Made by a program: the position numbers and the translations under genes | Origin: Linnemannia schmuckeri | Lineage: Eukaryota > Mortierellomycota > Mortierellomycetes > Mortierellales > Mortierellaceae | DNA: 64,000 nt | Direction: 5' to 3' | Assembly: GCA_029449235.1 (NCBI GenBank) | Contig: JANATG010000001.1 | Location: 2,852,001-2,916,000 of the forward strand | In this document: positions 22,497 through 32,067 of the stretch, one piece after another | Layout of the letters: the number at the start of each line of letters is the position of its first letter | Numbering within the stretch: the stretch's first letter is position 1 | The notes under the pieces: generated by a model | Seen by the model: only the letters and a program-made list of their open reading frames with translations | Told to the model about the DNA's origin: nothing | Database searches by the model: none

Positions 22497-24327
22497 ATGG
22501 TCAATAACAGACATCTCGACATTGCTGTCAGGAGAACGAGGCGCAGACCGACTCTACTTTTCCTTTGCCGGCAGCTGCAGTTCAACAAACGGTATCGACT
22601 CTCTTTCAATCGCTTTCGTAAACCGCGACAACTTTTATCGTCAACAGGCCAGAATGAACTCCACTCTCCTAAGATCGGTTACCAAACCCCGGCCAATTGT
22701 CTTTTTGTTTATTCGGTGCCGCTCGTTGGTTCCTGAGAGCCTGATGGATCTGTTCTTTCCCTTCACCTTGACCACCTTGAACATCGTCGCCTTCCATATG
22801 ATCACTTTCTCGATCGTCGAGTTGTGGGAGCAGTGCCGTTTTCTGGAGATCCTTCGTATCGCGAGCGGTACTAATGTGGAAGTATTTGACGCCTGGGTAC
22901 CTCCTGGACACAACCGGGCTAATCCGTTTCCCCTCCGTGCACTGACTCTCTCTCATGTGTTTGTGAACCAACACAACTTTGAGGATTTCCTGGAACTCAC
23001 TCCTCAGCTGACGGAGCTCAAATTAGTGGGTCTTGTAGCTCACCCAGACCATTCAGAAAGCGAATATCTGGGCAGCAATCTCAACAGCTGGCTCCGGTTC
23101 CGTTTCCGTCTATAAGACCTGCCGATAGTTCTCAAGGCTCTGCAGTTCGGTCCACCTTCAGTCACAGACGTATATCGACACTCGTCAGAGGCTGATTGAC
23201 GCATGTTCCGGTTCTACTGAATGGTCCTTTTTTCCCGCCGAGATTACACCGATCTTGCTGCAGGAACTGGTCGCTCTGCCCAATGTCATCACCTCCTTGG
23301 ATCTCTCGTCGCCCTTTCTGTTGAATCAAGGCAACAGCTTCTGTCTGCACTACCCGCATGCAGAAGCTGTCCGTCTGTTACATCAATACCTCTGCGACTC
23401 CCCTCACCTTTTGCACCTCAAGACCATCAGAGGCGCCGCTTTTCTGGAGGATATGGACATCTGTGGTCGATTATTGTACGCTGACCTCGATCTACAAGTT
23501 ATTGATGACCCGGCTATCCCTGCTTCACGTTCAGCCCCTCGGCCAGTTTGGAGTTGTCATAACCTCCGCACGCTCCAGATTGAGATCCACGGACACGACT
23601 ACAACTTCGAAATATCGGCTCCAGGATTATTTTCGGATACATCTCTGCTGTTTGTCCCCGGTTGGAGATCCTTGATCTTGTCACAGGATGTAATGGCTGG
23701 TCTCATGACAACGGAGAGAACCCTCTTGGACATGGAAAGGCCATGCGCCTGTACACTTTTCAACTCGAGGGCGGTCTTTGTTTGCTTGCGAGATTGGAAT
23801 GCCTGAGAGAGCTGAACGTGAGAGGGCAGATAAGAGGAATGACTATCGACAGCAAGGAGTTTGAGTTGGACTGGATTGCGCCTTCGTCTCCTGAATCTTT
23901 AAGGAGGAGCAGACAACGAAGACATACTTTAATGCGTAGGTGGAGTACTATGCTTGCAACCGAAGAGCAGCTGGAGGTAAGGGAGATGCGGCCATTCACG
24001 ACGGAAGCGGCTCGGCTTGGGGATAGAGGCGAGGCGGTGGGCAAAATGATTCAGGACATTGGGTTATTGTCGAGTGTCAAGAAAGCTGTTAAGGACATGG
24101 ACTCGAGCGATAGCACAGCGTGTTTTCCTATGCTCGAACGCGTGTTGTTTGAAGGAAACAACGAGTGTGGGCGACCACCGGCGGTGTGGCTGCGATCCAA
24201 GTTTGCGACGTGGTCGTACTTTGACTTAGATTTTTTTTTTTTGCTTCACCTCCAAAATTGCTGTTGCTCTATCACAAAAGAGGCCTCTAAACATTGCAAT
24301 TTAGATACAGAGGCCAGGCTGAGCTGA
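22497..24327 (+). pseudogene. Decayed F-box/LRR gene, subfamily B
   Basis: Pieces of a subfamily B protein lie in order but in different frames: LFFPFTLTTLNIVAFHM, FPLRALTLSHVFVNQHNFED and LTPQLTELKLVGLVAHPD up to a TAA at 23113-23115; LKALQFGPPSVTDVYR up to a TGA; then EITPILLQELVALPNVITSL in a new frame from about 23220; then SKEFELDWIAPSSPESLR and MIQDIGLLSSVKKAVKDMD after another frame change near 23660. The last two match the C-terminal blocks of the genes at 17592 and 19972. The F-box itself is not recognisable, so the 5' end is missing or scrambled. Confidence 0.75.
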
Positions 24328-24567
24328 AAGGAGAATCGGTGGGGTCATGCCGGTGTATTCTGTCCTTCACAATACCATGTCAGCAGAACTATTTCACATA
24401 GGGTGCAGACCTTCAATATCAGAAATCCAAGCCACTACATCGTCTTTTTCAGCGAAAATGCCTCTGCCCCTTCGTTTTTTTTTCTTCGCTTTCAGTTTTC
24501 CCGCCTGCTACCCCTCATTTCTTCTTTGTCCACCCGCACCACTTTCACCAAAAAAGCAAGAAGCAGG

Positions 24568-26041
24568 ATGTCAATGGTCGAATGCACCAACCCTCTCGAG
24601 CTACCTGAGATCTTGACCAGGGTCGTCCATTTTCTCCCCTCTGGGTAGACCTTCCCTACAAGCACACCGGTCGACTCGAGACATAATTCAAGCCCAAAAC
24701 ACTCATCTATTGCATGGATGTCTCCAAGCTCTGGTACCGGATCATGGTACCCATCTTTTGGCACACATACTCTGGAGCCCACTATACCAAAGCCCCTTCA
24801 AGATTGTCCATCAATTCAGTCCGCATTTCCGTGCCTTTTATTCTTTTCAGGGCCACGAAGGTTCTTTCCAATGCGCGGAGTTTATCGAACTCAATATGCC
24901 CCAGCATAGCTCATGGCAGCGGCGTCGATATCGAGACCCAGTGCAGCCTCGTCGCCTCCGACTGCGATCTCAAAATGTTGTATTGGCATAGGCCCAGTAA
25001 ACTCGTACTCATGGACGCCAACAGTCTGACAGGATTGCGCAGGATTGACGATATGATAATTCTCTGCTAGGAGGGATCGAACGGTTTTCTCAACGAGGTG
25101 TTGAAGGCTATTGCCGGATCGGTGACCAGGCTGGGTCCTTTTTCAATTCATGGCGTTGCTGAAGGAGACTTGGTGGCGGATTCTGGAAACGGGACCAAGG
25201 AGCAATTAGTCCTCCCACATGTCGTCAAATTCGCCTACCGGATCAACCATAACGAGAGCAAAGGCCTCGAGGGACTTGTCCGATGCTGTCCCAACCTCAA
25301 GTAGCTCTACATCATTCCCGAATACACCTACGACATGGCACGGCTGACAAAGAACATGCTGGAGTGCTGCCACAAGCTCGAGGTCTTGACGGTCAAGTAC
25401 GTGGAGCTGGACGACAATGACTTGGTAACACTCCTGCGGGGTTGCCGAGCAGGACCGGGGCTTGTCAGGCTGAGATTGAATGTGCAGCGACTCAGCGACG
25501 CCGTAACGGATGCGATTCTTGCGCACTCTGGGACGTTGCAGAGCGTCAAGATCGATATTCATGTGCCCAATATCTTGGATATGAAGAACGTGCTGAGGAT
25601 CCCGCTAGAGTGTCATCGTGCTTTGAGGTTTTATATTTTGGGGGTGTGGCAAGGGCACGCTTGAGGAGTTGTTGTCGACGTTGAAGAGTCAGCCGTGGGG
25701 TTGTAAGGATCTCGAATTCCCTGAGTTAAGGATACCAGTGTCGTCGTCGTCGACACAGAACAATGGTGACTCGAGCGGTGAAGAAGACTATACACTACGC
25801 AGTAAGGAGACCCAGGAAGAGAAGGAAAAGAATGCGAGGGATGAAGAAGCGAGATTTGAGGCTAAGGGGATCAGGTTGTCGGGTATGGGATGGAAGGTGG
25901 CCAAGCAGAAGATTTATTATTATGATGGTCTTGCGAAGGAGCAGGGTGCAGGTGAAGTTGCTGGTGTTCTTGATGTTGTTGAAGAACTGAAGCGCGTCAA
26001 GACTGTCTGTTGGAATGATGTTCGATACGAACGTCTGTCCT
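24568..26041 (+). pseudogene. Decayed F-box/LRR gene, subfamily A
   Basis: It starts MSMVECTNPLELPEILTRVV and runs into TAG at 24646-24648. CMDVSKLWYRIMVPIFWHTY continues the F-box in another frame. LRR-like parts follow in pieces: VKFAYRINHNESKGLEGLV, RCCPNLK then TAG, CCHKLEVLTVKYVELDDND, AHSGTLQSVKIDIHV, and LKSQPWGCKDLEFPELRIPV. The C-terminus EELKRVKTVCWNDVRYERLS is intact to 26041. Several stops and frameshifts are needed to explain it. The last 124-codon frame (25669-26041) alone is open but lacks any N-terminal domain. Confidence 0.75.
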
Positions 26042-26112
26042 GAATACAAAAAATCACCGTTGACTGTTTTTATTTTGGATTGATCTACTTGAGCACCCCA
26101 GTTGTTCGTTTT

Positions 26113-26115
26113 ATT
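26113..26115. repeat. Left target-site duplication (ATT) of the Harbinger element
   Basis: ATT lies directly outside the left terminal inverted repeat and is repeated at 28465-28467 outside the right one. PIF/Harbinger elements typically make 3-bp duplications. Confidence 0.65.
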
Positions 26116-26282
26116 AGACACTTTGCGAAAGGCCTCGACACTCTTGTATAACTTCAAAATTCTACATGTTTTGATTATCGTTGTAGAAATGTTACGTCGT
26201 TGTAAAAAAAGGGGGCAGTTATTAGATACAGCATATCACCTCTGCTTCATTCTTCTCTCTTTACCTTCTCCCACTCCACTGC

Positions 26283-27104
26283 ATGCCAAGATCCTCCTCC
26301 ACTACTCTCACTGCTAGCAGTAGCAGTGCAACTGCTGCTATGTCTCCTGACGCCATCACTCCTCCGGCTCCCAACAGACCGCCCGTAATCGTTACCACGA
26401 CCAACGACCTCACCCCTCGTATTCAAGTCTCTAACACAAAAGCTCCTAGAAAGCCACAATGCCGCGCCTTCATCCCCAAGAACAAGAACCTCAAGGCCAA
26501 CACCGAAACTCTTCTTCAGGCGATGCAAGGGGCCCCTCATTTTGTACGGTGAGGTCCGAAGACAGCTGCTTGGTTGGCTGTTGCCAATTTATGTCGAGCC
26601 GAACCTGACCTGGCCCATGTCACTGGTGCACTTTGTGAGACCCGCTATAAAGAGGCTCGAAAGGAATACGAGGATCGTCAGCAGAAGGCCGTCTTTGAGA
26701 GTGGAAGCTCCAACTTTGACCAGGATCTTTTGATGAAAGACATCATCGCTCGTGAAGATGAGTTCATCGCCAAGGACAGGGAGCGCCTAGTGTCTGAAGC
26801 AAACCTTGCAGTTGAGATAAATACTTTCCAGGCGGCGGGCATTGATATTCGTGATCAAGCCACCGAGGAGCACACTCACGCAGCAAGACGTGGTCGAACA
26901 ATGTCCGAAGGGCCCTAAGATCCAGCCCTTCTTTCCGATGCAGAATCCGAAAATACAGAGAACGTCCAAGTTATCCAACGACGCCATCGGAAGCGACGCA
27001 AGGTCCTTTAGCAGGCTGAAGTCTCTGAAGCCTTGCTTGAGGCAACCAAGTTGTTCAAGGCGATTGCTAGCATTTATGTCAAAAAGAACCAAGCTTACAT
27101 GTAG
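26283..27104 (+). pseudogene. Harbinger accessory ORF, Myb/SANT-like DNA-binding type, with three stops
   Basis: A single reading frame of 274 codons is interrupted only by TGA 26550-26552, TAA 26916-26918 and TAG 27009-27011. The body between the stops has a Trp-containing helical stretch (KTAAWLAVANLCRAEPDLAH, then ALCETRYKEARKEYEDRQQK) reminiscent of the Myb/SANT or trihelix proteins encoded next to Harbinger transposases. Basic residues follow (QRRHRKRRKV). The N-terminus is Ser/Thr/Pro-rich. The frame ends at 27104, one base from the transposase stop on the other strand. The Myb call is an inference from pattern and position. Confidence 0.6.
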
Positions 27105-28264
27105 TTATTTATTTTGAAAATAATTAGTTGTGGAGATACTCCTCAAGCGAAGGAGGGTCACTCTGAAGCGACCAACAGATGGGTTGGTTTCAACAATGCA
27201 TGAATGAATATTGGCGAAGAGAATGGATACTACGTAATGGACGTTGACCTCAGAGAGCAGAGACCGCTGCGTCTTCTTGTAATTAGAGAACGCGAAATAC
27301 TGTACAACAGTTCCAAAAATTCACTCAACTGCTATCCTGACATTAGACATGGCCTCGTTGAATGCTGTTTGTTGAGGAGTGATGCCTTGCTTTGGGTATG
27401 GGACAATGAGAACTGGAGAAATGTTGTATCCATGTCACCGTAAAGGTACATCTGATTGTTGCGTGTAACCTTGGCCCGCTGCAAAAGCACTTCCTCCAAC
27501 CGAGAGGCCATATACATCTGTCTGTCGTTATGGCCTCCTTGAAACGCCCCTGCAAGATGAACAATGATGCCATCCGGGGTAGTCACTGCTTGATACTTGA
27601 GGGCATGGAGACGTTTATGGCCGTTGTAGTCGCGCTCTTGGTCGATGGTAGGTCGAGCGATCGGCCTAACGGTCCTGTTGATGAACCCTATGACCCGCCG
27701 CAATGGTGATCCCGCTCGAAAAACTGCATCGGCGAACTCCTCCAATTTGGCTGGCGTCAACCCTGCATGATCCCACTCAAACAACCGGTGTCTCCACCGT
27801 CGATATATCCAGCTCATAACTGCGTTTCCCATTCGACTGATCATGCCTCCTGATCGACCAAATATATGCATCAAGTCGTACCAGCGGCAAGGGTATGTAA
27901 GTCGACGTAGAACAATGCAAAGTCCCTCAATGGTCTAGAATCGGGTGTCGTTATCCAGGATCATTACTTGTGGTAACCGTAAGGCTGCGCCGATATCGTA
28001 GATCTCATCAACGTGAAAACGAAACTCCTGCTCGCACTTGGCCTCGTCGTACAGATCTAGATTGAAGACGACGCTAGGCACTGGAGGATTGCCGCGAATT
28101 CTACCCTGGAGTAATTGGTGGCCGAGAAGAAAAAGTTGGTTTGCGAGAGCCAGAATCTGCATAACGTCGCCATCATCGTCGTTATTCGCAACCTCCTCAT
28201 TTACGTCCGGCTCCAGGTCAATTGCTTCCTCATCTGTGGTCTCCATTGTCCTGATAGAGTTCAT
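27105..28264 (-). pseudogene. PIF/Harbinger (DDE_Tnp_4) transposase, inactivated
   Basis: From ATG 28264 the frame runs through FRFHVDEIYDIGAALRLPQ to TAG at 27935-27937, then continues in the same frame (TIEGLCIVLRRLTYP, GLTPAKLEEFADAVFRAGSP). The family block normally written GFIDGTxRPI reads GFINRTVRPIARP here, so the first catalytic Asp is Asn. QERDYNGHKRLHALKYQAVT and GGHNDRQMY (second Asp) are present. A frameshift near 27427 follows LYGDM. In the next frame the region around the third acidic residue (NVRIAVE) is followed by TGA at 27321-27323, and the C-terminus ends with TAA at 27105-27107. Two stops, one frameshift and one catalytic change mean it is inactive. Confidence 0.8.
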
Positions 28265-28464
28265 GCAAGTCGAAGTTGACGTCCATGTATGCTAAGAGTG
28301 ATGGCACGAAAGTAATGATGCCAAATAAATCGCCTGCCATGAGTGACATGTACAAAAATGTAGTTTGTTGTACGTACTTTTCTACAAACATTACCCTTGT
28401 AGAAGATAAAGTTTACAAAGACTGAACTCTGATTCTACAAGGCGTTTCCTTTCGCAAACTGTCT

Positions 28465-28841
28465 ATTAGACAACCTGCTGGCTTCCTGTGCTCAGTCCAG
28501 GTAGAATAGCCTCGGTTTTCTCTTTATGTGAAACTTCTCATCCAGTTTACTTCGCTTTTTGTTAACTTGACCATATTAAACAGTTCGACCTTTGAAGGTT
28601 TAATTGCTTGACATTTCCTTATGATATTCTCTTCCTCTTCCTCTTTATGCGGGACTCCTATTCCAATGTGCTTTATTTTTATCAACTTGAGTCCGTCGGG
28701 TTTACATGGACTTAGTACAGAAGTGCCAGCGGGTTGTCAAACGATAGATTATGCCTTCTATTTTCACACGCCCCTTTTGCTTTTTTACCTTTGGAAACAA
28801 CACCCCAAGTCTTCGGTGCTAAGAACCAAAAGCCACAACCG

Positions 28842-28883
<42 letters not shown>

Positions 28884-29022
28884 GCTTGTCTCTATCTCTC
28901 CTTCACTCTCCCCGCCCACAACCCTCTTGTCTGTCCTTGGCATTCACATCCGCCCAGCCGTGACCGACAAACAACAATAATCCATAACATCAGATTCAAA
29001 ACTAAGGGCGGCCAGCAAACCA
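28465..29022. other. Region between Harbinger element and F-box gene, with T36 run
   Basis: Begins with the right ATT duplication (28465-28467). Contains a pure T36 run at 28844-28879, about 145 bp before the ATG at 29023. No gene seen. Confidence 0.6.
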
Positions 29023-31058
29023 ATGACCAGGGCTGCAGTCAAATCGGCAGAATCAAACGCAACTACATCAACCACCACAACAAAAAAAAAGCAAAACCCA
29101 CCAACGCGACCAAGGCAACGACAACAACAGCGGCCAGTCAACCTAGGACCAGGGCTGCAGCTGAGAAGTCCGAAACAGACGCGTCCATAGCAGCACCAAC
29201 AGCAGCAACAACAGCAAAGGCAATAAGGAAGGCAGCCACTGCAGCAGTTACACCGACGCCAACAGTAGCAACACCAACAAAAACAAAAGGCAAGGCGACC
29301 ACATTAGTAACGGTGGCAGCAGCAACTGAAAAAGTAACAAATGCAGAAACCAGCGCGATTACAACCACAACCATAACATCGGCAGCAGCAGCAACAACAA
29401 CACGAACAACAGCAACGAAAAAGGGAAAAGTTAACGCGACTGCAACAAAGACAGCAGCAGCACCAACGGCTACAGCAACAACAAAAACAGCAAGCAAAGC
29501 GACAGTCAAAAAAGTCAGAATCAAGAAACAAAAACAGGGACAGGCAGCAACAGACGGGATTAACATTCGACAAACAGGCATCAGCCCTCTTGACATCCCG
29601 GAGATCCTAACTCGAGTTGGATTCTTTCTGCCTTCATGCGTGCTGAATCCACACGGCGAGGACTTTGGTGACGGCGACTTCTCCCCTTACCTCGATATAA
29701 CGCGGGATGTCTTGAGCTGCATGTTCGTCTCCAGGCACTGGTACGAAGTCATGATCCCCATCCTTTGGTACACCTGCCTTGCTGCCCGAGTCAGGGTTGT
29801 GCCAACACAGACACTCCTGCGCTTTCTTCCCTATATTAGGATCTTGGAGGTCTACACGTTTGGCCTTCTCACCATGCCATTCAAACGACTCGTTGGCCTT
29901 TCGATCACGATGCCTTTGATTTCAAAATGGTCCACCACCCATTGTCATAATCTCTATGTAAGGCTTGTTCGAGCTAACCCTGGTTTGAAGTCACTCTCGT
30001 GGGACGGATCGATTGCCAATTTCGTCCCTATTCTCGACCCTGAGGCCTTCGCAGGATTGGATCAGCTAGAATCATTGACGCTTCATTGGTGGGATGGATC
30101 TGGAGGACGCATGGCTCTTGCTCTGAGGGCTGTTGCCAGGACGCTCACAAGTCTTAAGATCGCACATTTTGTTGGAGTCAAGGAAGGAGATCTTGATGTG
30201 ATGATGATTCAGGACGGCTCAAACAAGGATGGTCGAGGAGCTAACAGCGACGACCGCGAAGAGCTTTCTAGGACTTTGTGTTTTCCGGCCTTGAAACACC
30301 TTTCATGCGAGTTGTCGGGAGTGATGCGTTTAGAGTCATTAGTCGGACGTTGTCCGAGGTTGGAGTCTCTAGAGCTTACTATCATCTACCAGACCGATTT
30401 CGATCGTGTTGCTCAGGGAATTCGGTCCTCTTGCCCAAATTTGAGATCACTACACATCGGAGATGACATGCACCCGGAACGCATCCTGCCGATTCTGCAG
30501 AGCTGTCCCTTGACGCCAGGTTTGCAAGAGCTGAGACTTTGCTTGAAGACCGTTGATAAGGACATTCTGACGACGATTCTGTCTCATGCATCCACTCTCA
30601 AGTCTTTAGATCTATCTATTGCACGTTGTAATCCTCTCGGTATGGAGTACATCCGACGAGTGCTGAAGGCTGGCCAACAACTCGAGAATTTTTCACTGAA
30701 GGTCGTTAGGGGCAAGGAGAGTGACTATATGGCTGGACTCACGAGGGAGCGGTGGGAGTGCCTTCAGCTCAAGACGCTTTGTCTGGAGCTGCCGTTCGCT
30801 AAGGCGTCTCCAAACCCGATTCCCAGGGAGAAACGAAGCCAGGCCATGGAGAGGACGTTACAAAAGAGATCTCGTGATGTTCTGGCGCTGAAATCAATTT
30901 CAAACACTAAGGCTGCAATGGGTTGGTTGTCGAATAAGACTGTTTTGTCCCAGCGAGACTATACCAGTTCGGGCAGCGCGCTCCAGTTGTGGATGATCTT
31001 TAGGACGGTTGAAAAGTTCAAGTTAAAAAGCCTGCGGTCTGTGACCTGGGACAATTAG
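29023..31058 (+). pseudogene. Nearly intact F-box/LRR gene, subfamily A, with N-terminal frameshift
   Basis: The F-box frame (PLDIPEILTRVGFFLPS, VLSCMFVSRHWYEVMIPILW) is open to TAG 31056-31058 but has no upstream ATG. The only sensible start, MTRAAVKSAESNATTSTTTT at 29023, is one frame away and lines up if one A is missing from the A9 run at 29082-29090. The N-terminus is then about 180 residues of Ala/Thr/Lys-rich low-complexity sequence ahead of the F-box, which no other family member here has. LRRs follow (CPRLESLELTIIYQ, CPNLRSLHIGDDM, SHASTLKSLDLSIA). The final TAG replaces a codon inside the family C-terminal signature (SVTWDN-stop-LYRRR), trimming about ten residues. It could be a live gene if the A9 difference is a sequencing error. 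Confidence 0.65.
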
Positions 31059-31204
31059 CTTTACCGGCGAAGGACGCGAGGGCGTCCTCCAAAGAAATAA
31101 ACGGGGAATATTATACGTTGATGAGACAGCAGTTCATGGACAGAGGGCACTTTTGGTCACCGAGACAAGAAAAGAGATGAGGTATTCAGTAGGAACTTAC
31201 CAAG

Positions 31205-31709
31205 AACGTGATTGCGGTAATTAGCACGCATGCATCGATCTTGCAATCCTTATCAATTATGTTCGAGGATATTGATGATTATGAGACGATGGACGCTGGG
31301 ACAGCGATGGCGACTGTGTCTCTGACATTTGTGGACTGCCGCCTTCTCAGGAGCTTTTTGTTCAATGCTTGGAGTCGTCCGGTCCCTAGTCGCGCTGTGT
31401 TGGATGGCATTAAGGCACAGGCTTGGGATTGTAAGAGAATCGAGGAGCTGACGTTGGATTACAAACCGTCAACTGAAGAAGGGGGGCGGATGAATTCGAC
31501 TTCGGCGGGGGAGACGCGATATCGTGGCCTTTGAAGCCATAGCGAACACCAAGCCTGCAGTGAGCTGGCTGCTGGTGATGAATCACCAACAACGGCCTTC
31601 CAACTTTGCCCCCCAGGTGATATTGAAGATGGCTGCACAACTAAAGCTGAGCCAACTCCGGACCTTGCAAGTAGAGTACATAGTTTACAAACGGGCCCCC
31701 TCCTCATAA
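31205..31709 (+). pseudogene. 3'-terminal F-box/LRR fragment
   Basis: It encodes only the last LRRs of a subfamily A protein: THASILQSLSIMFEDIDDYE and DCRLLRSFLFNAWSRPVPSR, then AWDCKRIEELTLDYKPS up to a stop at 31532-31534. The C-terminus is in another frame (AFEAIANTKPAVSWLL, LSQLRTLQVEYIVYKRAPSS). It matches the 3' end of the intact gene at 32068-33558 (HAPTLEYLTIMVQEV, GCRFLKSFSFCIWNRATRS). It looks like a partial duplicate that lost about the first two thirds. Confidence 0.7.
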
Positions 31710-32067
31710 CGGTTTCCTTTTTCAAATAAACTCTTCTTGCCTGCAGCCTCCTTTCTCTTCCCGCTGTCGTTGGAGGCCGTGAATGTACAATGGCAGTCAC
31801 CTCCCTGCGTTGAAGTAACAAAAGACGGTGGCCATTGTCCCTTATTGCTTTGCCATTCATTCATTCCTCACAACAACGACCATACCCCACGAAACAAGTC
31901 GACGCCATCACCTCCTTACGCCCTTCACCTTGCCCGACAACAGAACAACGCATCGGTTCCACTCAACTGCACTTCGCCTTGCATCACCCTAACTTTACTC
32001 GACACTTTTTTTCACCACGCGCCTCTCTTTTCCTCACTTTTAACTCCGCCGCCTCGCCTCAAAAAAC
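31710..32067 (+). promoter_or_regulatory. Upstream region of F-box gene at 32068
   Basis: Pyrimidine-rich leader immediately 5' of the start codon (about 31960-32060). No TATA box is obvious. No gene seen. Confidence 0.4.

Larger units (their letters stand above)
26116..28464. mobile_element. PIF/Harbinger-type DNA transposon with both ends, non-autonomous by mutation
   Basis: The element is 2,349 bp. Terminal inverted repeats begin AGACACTTTGCGAAAGG at 26116-26132, and the complement of 28448-28464 reads AGACAGTTTGCGAAAGG (16 of 17 identical). Weaker similarity continues inward and includes TTGTAGAAA at 26181-26189 with its complement at 28379-28387, possibly transposase-binding sub-repeats. 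A 3-bp direct repeat ATT flanks the element. Inside are two convergent ORFs: a DNA-binding-type ORF on plus (26283-27104) and a DDE_4-type transposase on minus (28264-27105), the two-gene layout known for this superfamily. Both carry stop codons, so this copy should not code for mobility. Confidence 0.8.

Noticed and set aside
28734..29022. N-terminal extension of the F-box frame through a poly-Phe tract
   Set aside because: It is the T36 run read as codons, with no ATG; treated as untranslated.
29138..29596. Minus-strand Val/Ala-rich hydrophobic frame
   Set aside because: Complement of the Ala/Thr-rich repeats of the F-box N-terminus, not a membrane protein.
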